This document shows, one piece after another, positions 34,494 through 42,800 of a DNA stretch of 43,730 nt. Numbering within the stretch: position 1 is the stretch's first letter; every line of letters starts with the position of its first letter. A program made the position numbers and the translations under genes. Source of the DNA: UBA5614 sp034678545 (GTDB lineage Bacteria > Cloacimonadota > Cloacimonadia > Cloacimonadales > Cloacimonadaceae); NCBI GenBank assembly GCA_034678545.1, contig JAXDBS010000047.1, forward strand, positions 1 to 43,730, written 5' to 3'. The notes under the pieces were generated by a model, which was not told the origin of the DNA, ran no database searches, and was given only the letters and a program-made list of their open reading frames with translations.

Positions 34494-34846
34494 AACGGCC
34501 TCCTTTGCGTTCCGAAGAAGCTTTAAAGCTTTTCTGTTCTTAGAATGCACCATTTTTTTTGACCCCCCGAAGCTGGCAACAGATTTATGCCAGCCAACCC
34601 GGGGACATTTACTGACAACGATTCCCGGCTACTCAGAAATGACTTGTTCATAAAAGGCGGGAATAAGTTTCCACCCATGACTTCAAGGTAATCCCCAAAT
34701 CAAGGGAAAACAAAGGAAAAGCCGGATTGGGGGGGCAGGTTTTCCCGAAGCCGGAGCTGGTGAATAAATTCCTTGACAGCCCATTAGGTAAAAAGAAAGT
34801 CGATAAGCATTTAAGTGAAACCTGCATAACAGGCAAGGAGGAAGCT
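34494..34846. other. divergent region between corA and the secreted-protein gene
   Basis: A 353-bp gap. It holds the corA ribosome site, an eight-T run (34553-34560) and an imperfect hairpin around 34563-34604 (GCTGGCA with TGCCAGC as the inner arms, CCCC with GGGG as the outer). A TTGACA near 34773 has no good -10 at the right distance. No gene and no clear promoter is seen. Confidence 0.5.
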
Positions 34847-36832
34847 ATGCAAAGGATTTTGCTGGTCCTGGTCTCATTGGTCCTCTGCCTTGGACTATAT
34901 GCCCAGTGGAGCACAAACGCCGCCAACCCCAACCAGATTTACAATGGCACCAACGCCCAGGTCATGCCCAAAACTGCCGTCACCAACGACGGCAAGACCT
35001 GGATCGCCTGGATGGACAACACCTCCGGCAATTACAACACCTACGCCCAACTGCTCGATTTCATGGGCGCCCCCGTGTTCACAACTCCCGTCTTGGTCAG
35101 CAACCACACCACGATGTCCTGGCTGACCGAATGGGATGTGGACAGCGATCCTTACGGAAACCTCATCCTGTGTTTCCAGGACCTCCGCAACGTCACCAAC
35201 AACGTGGTTATCTACAAGCTCACTCAGACGGGAGATTTCCCCTGGGGCTTGAACGGCATCATGCTGTCCAACGATACAGACGACGCCTACAGCAATATGT
35301 CACCCGTGGTCCAATGCCTTTCGGACGGCAGGACCATAGCGGCCTGGCAGAGGATGACCGGCACCACATCAGAGATCAGGCTGCAGAGCCTGGCAGCTGC
35401 CGAAGGCGACCTGGAATGGAGCGCGAACGGCATTCAGATAACTTCCACCACGGCCCGTTACACCTGGCCACAACTGCGGGACGGCCTCGACGGCAACGTC
35501 CTGGTCAAGTATTATGAGGACACCGGCCCGGTCTGGGCGCCCACCCGGCATATGCTGATGCTGAGTTATGATGACAACGGATTTTCCAACTGGACCAATC
35601 CGGTCGTCATACAGGGACTGGGAGGCATCTCGGCCTGGAACCAGCTCATCGGCTTCGCTCCTGACGGAGCGGGTGGAGCTGTCCTGACCTGGCACGATGA
35701 CCGCAATGGCGTCAATATTTCCTACACCTACGTCCAGCACGTGACCCTGGCCGGAATCATGACTATGCAGCCCGACGGTGCTCCGGTTTCGCTGGAAACC
35801 GGCTACCACCAGTTCTACCCCAGGGTCAACATTAACACTGACACGCAGGAAATATACATCTTTTGGAACCGCGTGAGTGGCAACCAGGACATGTGGGGTC
35901 TGCAGATGCAGAAGCTGTCCCTGTCTGGTGAACGCCTCTGGGGCGACAACGGTATGTCTTTCATCACCCTCGGAAACTACCCTACCTACCCACTCAGGGC
36001 AGGTAAAATGGGCGATAACATGGTCTTCCTCTACAGCATCAGCCCCGAGATCAACAACGACCAGGTCGCTACCATCAAGGCTTATGCCGTCAGCGGAACC
36101 GGCCAGCCAATGTGGGCCGGCGGATTGGGAGACATCGCTGCCACCAACAGCCATAAGCTGCATTTTGACAGCGACGTCTTTGGCGAAAGCTGGGGCGTGG
36201 TGACCTGGGAAGACGGCGCAGGCCCATCCTTCACCTGTGCCATGCGTTTCAACCACGACGGCTCGCTGGGGACAATTTTACCCGCTCCCCATATCCTGAC
36301 GGGTGAAGTCATCAATCAGAACGACGTCTTCCTGGACTGGGTGATGCCTGCTGTCGCCCTTCTGCCGGTGGGTTATAATGTTTACCGCAATGATGAACTC
36401 TACCATTTGGTCAGCGCTGCCGCCACCCAGGACACGATCTTCGGGCTGGGGCCGGGCCAGTGGAGCTTCCACGTTACTGCAGTATTTGAGGGTGGGGACG
36501 AATCGGCCCCTTCCAATACCGTGATCGTGAATATTACAGGCAGCCAGGTTGAGACCCCGACACCTATGATAAATCTGACCGCCGATCCCAATCCCTTCCG
36601 GGAGAATGTCTGCCTGAACGTCAAAAACCTGATGCCTGCACAGGCTGTCCTGTTCTCCGTGTATAACGCCAAAGGACAATTGATCTGCAGGGAAAAACTG
36701 AATGGCCATTCGGAAATCAACTGGACCTGGGATGGTAGAAATGCTGCCGGCAGAACCGTTCCGTCGGGCCTGTACCTGGCAAGGCTGACTCAAGGTGATC
36801 AGCGATTCATCATCAAGCTGCTGAAACGCTAA
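34847..36832 (+). CDS. large secreted protein with FN3-like domain and C-terminal sorting domain
   Basis: A 661-residue exported protein. I place the start at the ATG 34847, five bases after AAGGAGG, giving a signal peptide MQRILLVLVSLVLCLGLYAQ; upstream in-frame codons lack a site. Residues about 30-470 form repeated blades (NLILCFQDLRN, GRTIAAWQRMTG, GGAVLTWHDDRNG, IYIFWNRVSG) reminiscent of a beta-propeller. A fibronectin III-like domain follows (VFLDWVMPAVALLPVGYNVYRND). The last 85 residues (TADPNPFRENVCLNV... YLARLTQGDQRFIIKLLKR) match the type A sorting domain of the type IX secretion system, so it is probably secreted across and anchored at the outer membrane. No enzyme motif is seen. 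Confidence 0.8.
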   Translation: MQRILLVLVSLVLCLGLYAQWSTNAANPNQIYNGTNAQVMPKTAVTNDGKTWIAWMDNTSGNYNTYAQLLDFMGAPVFTTPVLVSNHTTMSWLTEWDVDSDPYGNLILCFQDLRNVTNNVVIYKLTQTGDFPWGLNGIMLSNDTDDAYSNMSPVVQCLSDGRTIAAWQRMTGTTSEIRLQSLAAAEGDLEWSANGIQITSTTARYTWPQLRDGLDGNVLVKYYEDTGPVWAPTRHMLMLSYDDNGFSNWTNPVVIQGLGGISAWNQLIGFAPDGAGGAVLTWHDDRNGVNISYTYVQHVTLAGIMTMQPDGAPVSLETGYHQFYPRVNINTDTQEIYIFWNRVSGNQDMWGLQMQKLSLSGERLWGDNGMSFITLGNYPTYPLRAGKMGDNMVFLYSISPEINNDQVATIKAYAVSGTGQPMWAGGLGDIAATNSHKLHFDSDVFGESWGVVTWEDGAGPSFTCAMRFNHDGSLGTILPAPHILTGEVINQNDVFLDWVMPAVALLPVGYNVYRNDELYHLVSAAATQDTIFGLGPGQWSFHVTAVFEGGDESAPSNTVIVNITGSQVETPTPMINLTADPNPFRENVCLNVKNLMPAQAVLFSVYNAKGQLICREKLNGHSEINWTWDGRNAAGRTVPSGLYLARLTQGDQRFIIKLLKR

Positions 36833-37092
36833 ATTAAAAAAAATAGTCTGCTGAATGTAACATTGATTCCCGGTTCGTGTCAGCCGGAAAAGATAAGTAC
36901 AGATTTCATTGAGTCTGAATGGACAAACCAGGTTTAGCCCTCATGCCTCACCGTCTTTTCGGACTCATTTCTTTAAAGCACCGGACCAGGCCTATATAAT
37001 AACGGTTTATATACTCCTATCCTAATGAGTCTGCCCGAAAACAAGTCTGAGCAGCCCGGAGAATGGATGATCGACTCGGTTGCAACAATTAA

Positions 37093-37200
37093 GTTACATT
37101 GTGACATTGATGCTTATGCCCGATATTGAGAGATAATCTATTGTTGATGAGTGTGTTAGAGTGAAAGTAAGGATTTTTCTGCAGCAGCCATGTTACAATG
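37093..37200. promoter_or_regulatory. possible enhancer sites of a sigma-54 activator
   Basis: GTTACATTGTGAC at 37093-37105 is a near-palindrome (its arms are GTTACA and TGTGAC around T). GTTACAATG at 37192-37200 repeats one arm with the same sense as the reverse complement of the other. They lie about 170 and 75 bp upstream of the -24 element, the usual range for enhancer-binding proteins. Weak evidence, by eye only. Confidence 0.3.
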
Positions 37201-37271
37201 CAGTAAAGTGCGAAATCCGCCTCAAAGATATATCATATTAAAAATCAATAAGTTAAACTTGAAATTGAGAA

Positions 37272-37290
37272 TTGGCACGAGAGTTGCATT
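37272..37290 (+). promoter_or_regulatory. sigma-54 (RpoN) promoter, -24/-12
   Basis: TTGGCACGAGAGTTGCATT matches the sigma-54 consensus (YTGGCACG, four bases, TTGCA) at all conserved positions, with the GG at 37274-37275 and the GC at 37286-37287 exactly 10 bp apart. Transcription would start near 37298, about 58 bases before the ATG at 37356. Such promoters are silent without an AAA+ activator; a gene for one follows downstream. Confidence 0.85.
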
Positions 37291-37355
37291 TGGTTGTAGC
37301 GGTTTTGATTTTAAATAGAGAAGAGAGAAATCGATAATAATACATGGAGGTTCGA

Positions 37356-39806
37356 ATGAAACCGAACATCAACTGGAAAGCCAAGCTGGCCTTCACCCTC
37401 TCACTGCTTTTATTGGCAGCGGGAAGCCTGCTTTCAGCCACTATCGGCGGCACGATCACCAATGAGAATGTCCTGCCAGTCGGCGGAGCGCAGGTACAGC
37501 TGACCAAACTGTGGCCCAACGCCAACAATCACGAGATGGTCTTCAGGACCACGATGACCAACCCTGCCGGCGCTTATCTCTTTAATGATATTCCGGATGG
37601 GGATTACCACGTATCTGCCATCGCGCCGGATTATGTGCGCAGTTTTTACGTTTCCGACACCGGGCAGATCCTGGTGGTGGAAATTGACGCCGACGACACA
37701 GAGGTGGTCGGCATCGACATTCAGCTGATCCCGCAAAACGATCCGCCCCCGCCGCCTAATTTCGCCCGGGTCAGCGGCTTTGTGTACAATCTTGAGAATG
37801 CCCCCCTGCCCAATCTGAGAGTAGGTGTTGTCACAACCAACAACCTGAACGCGCCCTTGCCCAATCTCGGCAGTTTTACCAATCAATTCGGACATTACAT
37901 GATCCAGGGTCTGCAGCCCGGAACCTACAAGACCTGCGTTCTGGTGCAAAACCTGCCTGTTGCTTGGTCAGCTGAATTCACCGCCGCGGCTGGAACCATG
38001 ACTGACAGTATCAACATCTTCTGGGATGCCCCGCCCCCGCCGCAGACCGGTTCGATCTCCGGCAACGTGATCGGTATCCAGAACAACATGGGCGTGATGA
38101 TCAATGTCGGCTTGGTTACGCTGGACGATTCTACCGCGGTTTTGCCCAACCTGATCGGGCATGTCGGCAACCAGGGCCATTACATGATCAACCACATTCC
38201 CGTAGGCGCTTACAGGGCCTGCGTGCTTGGACCCGAAGGCGCTCCCATCGCTTATTCCGACCCGGTCACAGTAATTGCCAACCAGATAGTGGAAAACGTG
38301 GACATCATCGTCGGGGTCTTTACCGGCTACAGCATTTCCGGGACAATATACGGCCCCGACAACCAACCCCTTCATTATGGAGTGGTGGTTCTACGCTCCG
38401 CCAATAATCCCGGAGGCAACATGCACCACATGTTCAGGACCGTTCACGTGGACAGCTTGGGAGCATACATCTTCCACAATATCCCGGCCGGGCAGTACAT
38501 CCTCAGTATCTGGACCCATCTCGCCCCTGTGGTTTTCTATCCCTCAACTTTCAATATCAGCGAAGCGCAGCCCGTCGTGGTCACAGACCAAAACCTGACC
38601 GGCATCAATATCACGATTCCTGCGCCTCAGACCTACACGATCAGCGGTTACGTCAAAGACGCCGCGACCCAAGCCCCTCTGCCCGGAATCAAGGTCAGGA
38701 CGGACCGGATGGGATTCCACCATTTCCCGGTGCATGACCCGATGTTCAACAACGAACTGCAGGCTGTTACCGACGCGACCGGCTACTACAGCATAACCGC
38801 TCCCGCCGGCCATTACACTCTGGCTGCAGTGGATACGACCCATTACTACCGGATCCAGTTCTACGATCACGTCCTGCGCCCCTTCCAGGCAACTGTCATC
38901 GATCTTAACACAGACCTGACAAATATCAACTTCGACCTGATCCCGCGCGAGGACAGCCTCCAGTGCAGGATCAGCGGCACGGTCACGGCGGACGGGGAAG
39001 CCATCACCTATCCTGTATTGGTCGTGGCTGTCTCCAGCGACGAGGACTGGGAAGAGACAACTGTCACCAACGCCGCCGGCAGTTATACCCTGAATCACCT
39101 ACGCCCCGGCAACTACTATGTGGTGGCCTATTCCCTCTATGCTCCGCCCACCTATTACGACAACGCCCTGACTTGGGAAGACGCTGACCTGATCCCAGTG
39201 AACGGCCCTGTGAATAACATCAACTTCAACCTCATCAGCACTGATGCGGACGGCCCGGCCAATCTCTCCGGCACAATCACCGACGGCAGCAACGCCATCA
39301 GCAACGTCATCGTCATGCTGACCGACACGCAGAACCAGATCCTTGGCTTTGCCAGGACCGATGCGCAGGGTTATTACGAGATCACCAACGCTCCAGCCGG
39401 AAACTACACCGTCATCGCTTCCAAGCTTGGTTTTGACTCAGTGGAGCAGCCTCTGGTCCTTGACCAAAGCACGGCCCTGGACATGGTACTGGGTGTTCCC
39501 ACTGCCAACAGCGATGCGGTAGTGCCTGCCCTGATCGGCCTGGTGTCAAATTACCCCAATCCCTTCAATCCCAACACTACGGTCTTTGTCTCCACCGCCA
39601 AGGATTCCCGGGTGGCGGTCAGGATCTACAACAGCAAAGGCCAGCTGATCAGGACCCTTCTGAATAGTGCCCTCAAGGCCGGCACACATACGTTGGACTG
39701 GAACGGCACCGACGAGAGCGGCAGGCCCGTTTCCAGCGGAGTCTATCTGGTCCGGCTGCAGGGCGAAGGATTCGCCGCCAGCCGTAAGATGACCCTGATG
39801 AAATAA
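37356..39806 (+). CDS. secreted protein with seven carboxypeptidase-regulatory-like repeats and C-terminal sorting domain
   Basis: An 816-residue surface protein. I use the ATG at 37356 (GGAGG five bases before) rather than one four codons upstream that overlaps that site. It has a signal peptide (through about residue 31, LLLAAGSLLSA). Then come seven beta-sandwich repeats of the carboxypeptidase-regulatory-like type, each beginning like ISGTIYG or VSGFVYN and ending like GAYIFHNIPAGQYILS. They span residues about 33-715 (starts at IGGTIT, VSGFVY, ISGNVI, ISGTIY, ISGYVK, ISGTVT, LSGTIT). The C terminus has NYPNPFNPNTT and VYLVRLQGEGFAASRKMTLMK, a type IX secretion-type sorting domain. No catalytic domain is seen; it looks like a stalk or adhesin. 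Its promoter is sigma-54 type. Confidence 0.85.
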   Translation: MKPNINWKAKLAFTLSLLLLAAGSLLSATIGGTITNENVLPVGGAQVQLTKLWPNANNHEMVFRTTMTNPAGAYLFNDIPDGDYHVSAIAPDYVRSFYVSDTGQILVVEIDADDTEVVGIDIQLIPQNDPPPPPNFARVSGFVYNLENAPLPNLRVGVVTTNNLNAPLPNLGSFTNQFGHYMIQGLQPGTYKTCVLVQNLPVAWSAEFTAAAGTMTDSINIFWDAPPPPQTGSISGNVIGIQNNMGVMINVGLVTLDDSTAVLPNLIGHVGNQGHYMINHIPVGAYRACVLGPEGAPIAYSDPVTVIANQIVENVDIIVGVFTGYSISGTIYGPDNQPLHYGVVVLRSANNPGGNMHHMFRTVHVDSLGAYIFHNIPAGQYILSIWTHLAPVVFYPSTFNISEAQPVVVTDQNLTGINITIPAPQTYTISGYVKDAATQAPLPGIKVRTDRMGFHHFPVHDPMFNNELQAVTDATGYYSITAPAGHYTLAAVDTTHYYRIQFYDHVLRPFQATVIDLNTDLTNINFDLIPREDSLQCRISGTVTADGEAITYPVLVVAVSSDEDWEETTVTNAAGSYTLNHLRPGNYYVVAYSLYAPPTYYDNALTWEDADLIPVNGPVNNINFNLISTDADGPANLSGTITDGSNAISNVIVMLTDTQNQILGFARTDAQGYYEITNAPAGNYTVIASKLGFDSVEQPLVLDQSTALDMVLGVPTANSDAVVPALIGLVSNYPNPFNPNTTVFVSTAKDSRVAVRIYNSKGQLIRTLLNSALKAGTHTLDWNGTDESGRPVSSGVYLVRLQGEGFAASRKMTLMK

Positions 39807-39827
39807 TCTCTCTCTCCCTTGAAACTG

Positions 39828-39870
39828 ACTCCTTCCGGTAGGACCCCGGTCCGAAAGAAGGAGTTTTTTT
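39828..39870 (+). terminator. terminator hairpin overlapping the next gene's ribosome site
   Basis: Outer stem ACTCCTTC (39828-39835) with GAAGGAGT (39857-39864), inner stem GGACC (39841-39845) with GGTCC (39848-39852), followed by seven T ending at 39870, one base before the ATG at 39871. The Shine-Dalgarno AAGGAG (39858-39863) lies inside the 3' arm. So the same hairpin ends the secreted-protein transcript and, in read-through RNA, would hide the ribosome site of the kinase/sigma-54 gene. Confidence 0.85.
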
Positions 39871-42800
39871 ATGTTGACACCAATGCGGCCAAATCAGAAA
39901 AAAGAAAAAAAACGCTCTGCGGCGGACAAGATGAAATTCAATCGCGATATACTGGAAAAATCAGAGGTGCTGGCAACCCTGGGACAGGGACGGCTGGCAA
40001 CCACCACCCTCAGGGATAAAGAGGGTGTGAAATTCGTGGCCAAGCAGTACAAGGCGCGGTTCGCCGGCCTGGCCAGGAATGAATACCTCTTCCTGCAGGC
40101 GGCCAGGGGAGCCAACGTGGTGAAGGCGCTGGCCTACCTGCCGCTCGAGGAGCCCGTTATCATCACGGAGTACCTGGAAGGATCAAACCTAAAGCCTGAA
40201 TCCTTCCCCGGCAAAAAGGACGCGGAGGCCTGCTTTGCGCGCCTTGCAACGACCATCGCCGCGCTCCATGCCGCCGGGATCTGCGTCAATGACATCAAGC
40301 CCGACAACATAGTTGTGCAGGGCAAAACCCCCTTTCTGACCGACCTGGGCCTGGCCACCGCCAACCTCTTTTTCGAGCGCGAATTCCGGGGCACCCCCGC
40401 CTACGCGGCACCCGAAAAGTTCATCCGGCAGACCAACCACTTCGCCGCTGACGTCTTCTCCCTGGGCATGACCATGTTCTTCTGCCGGCATGGCCAAACC
40501 CTCCTCGACCTGGTTAGGGAAGATGAATACAACAGGCTCATTGCCAAAGAAGATCTCTGGCAAAAACATCTGGAAAACGCGGAAAGCGACGCTCTCATCC
40601 TGAGGATGCTGGCCTACCGCCCCGAAGCCCGGCTCCAAGCCATAGACGCCGCCCTGGAAATGGCGGGCAGGCACAAACTCGACCTCACTTCCCTGGAATT
40701 GCCCCTGGTCGAATCTTATGTTTTCAAAACCCAGAAAGCTGCCGCGGAAAAGCTCGGGAAGCGCGGCCTGCTCCGCTGCGACTACGCGGACGAGCCCCAG
40801 GTGATCGAAAACCTGCTCTCGCTCTGGTCAGAATCCAACGGCAAGAAACTGGCTGTCCTGGATGAAAGCTGCTTCGTCTCACAGCCTGAGGAATTCTTCC
40901 GCTCCTTCCCTTTCGGTTACAGGGATAAAAATGTCTATCAGCCCAATTTCATCGAGTGGCTGAAGGAACAGCCGCTCACCGTCCTGCTCCGCCGGCATAG
41001 CCAGCTCGCCCCCACCAGCTTCTTTGACGAGATCGCCTCCCGCACCGGCGCTCTCCAGCTCTGGATCGGCGAAAGCGGCGAAGTCAAGCCCGTGGCTTTC
41101 AGCGAGACCGGCGGCCTGATGGCCTCGGTCCCCTTACTCCGGAACAGGCAAAGCAGTCTACGCCGGTCCCTCGCCTCCGCTAAGCCCTTTTACATCAGGC
41201 TGGCGCTGCTGGGCCTCCTCCACGGCGACCGGAGCACTCTCCCGGAAAATGAACTGGCCGACTTCCTGGCCTGGATCCGGATCCCCGTCCCTCTGCTCCT
41301 CGCGGAAAAGGTCTGGGACCACTGGTATATCCTCGTTCAGGATGGCCTGCTCCACAAAAGGATCAGTTTTGACGCCGGCATGATCCGCGGTAAATCTGAT
41401 CAGTCCGGTACTGGGTATCCCTCCCCCGAACTCATCTCGCGCGCGGAGGATTACGCCTGCAAAGCCTCTTTCTTTCAGATTGCGGGCGAGATCAGCTATC
41501 TGCAGAAGAAAACCGCCCGGGCGCTGGAACATTGGACCCGGCATATCGATGAGCTGACCAAAAAGGAATTCTTCCTCTCCGCCTACGAATTCATCCAGCA
41601 GCTGCGCCCGCGGGTGAAGGCCTTCCCCTTCGAGATCAGGAAGAAAGAGGCCTTTCTAGCACGCATCTGCGGACACTTCGAGCTTTCCAACCGCCTCTAC
41701 GAGCAACTCATTTCCGAAAGCGAGGGCACGCTCAGGGCCGTCCTTTCCGTGGACCGGGCCATCGTCCTGCAAGCCCTCAAGCGCTATGAGGAAGCCATTA
41801 GCTCCTATAAAAACGCCATCGAACTCTTCCGCCTGCACAAGGACCAGAAGAGCCTCTTCCGTGCCCTAAACAACCTCGGAGTGGTCTATTTCGGGCTGCA
41901 GCGCTACGCGGACGCGGAGCAGATCTTCAACGACGTGCTCAGCGAAGCCAGGCAGCAGAAGAACATCCAGTTCGAGGCCGTCTCCTACCTCAATCTCAGC
42001 GACATCCAGCTCAAGCGCGGCGAGTGGCAGCGAGTACTTTATTACACGGACAAGGCCATAGAACTCACCTACCAGAACCAGAAATGGAATCTCTACGCCA
42101 ACGGCAATGTCATCCGCGCCCGTGCCCTCTTTGCTCTGGGCGAGCATGGCCAGGCCATTCACATCCTGCAGGAGCTGAGGAACAATCCCAAGATCAGCGA
42201 AAACCTACTCCAGTACCAGGAGATCACAGCCTGGCTGCTCCACTGCCTGGAGATCTATGCCCCCGCCGAGGCCGGCAAACTGATGGACAGCCTCAGCATC
42301 AGCGACAGCACCATGCACGAGATCCTGCGCCGCGAGCTCTTTTTCCTCAGCCTGGCCCGCAAAAAGTATTTCCACGCCCAGTTGCATCTCCAGGAAATGG
42401 CGGAAGTGCCTGTTCTGAAAGCTTTCTTCAACACGGAGACCGATACCGTGATTGATCTGCTCAACGAGCTCAAGACCCAGATGGAGCTCGATTCCTATTT
42501 TTATTATCTCACCTGGTTCATCCGCCTCTATCCCGAGACCGCCTGCACCCGCCTCGCGGACGACATCCAGGAAGCCGTCAACCTCTACACCTGCAAACCC
42601 CTCACCCATCTGCTCGAAACCGGTGACCTGCCCGGCAGGCAGGCCGACTTCTGGATGGAATTGGTCCAGCAGGTCAGTTCAGCTTCCAACCCGCTCGAGC
42701 TGGTGGAATATGTGCTGCAGCATGCCCGGCGCTTTGTACAAGCCGAAAAACATGTCTATTTCGAAGTGCGGGGCGGAATCCTGGAACCCCTTTTAGCGCT

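Larger units (their letters stand above)
36833..37343. other. regulatory region before the repeat-domain secreted protein
   Basis: An AT-rich gap of 511 bp. It contains a sigma-54 promoter (listed separately) and, upstream of it, two possible activator sites: the imperfect palindrome GTTACATTGTGAC (37093-37105) and GTTACAATG (37192-37200), whose core is the inverted partner of the first. No gene is seen; a 7-A run follows the previous stop without a hairpin. Confidence 0.6.

Noticed and set aside
34570..34590. Second sigma-54 promoter (CTGGCAACAGATTTATGC) before the secreted protein
   Set aside because: The GG and GC are 12 bp apart rather than 10, and the TTGCA box is not present. The sequence is better explained as a hairpin.
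34773..34800. Promoter with TTGACA before the 661-residue secreted protein
   Set aside because: No -10-like hexamer lies 16-18 bp downstream.
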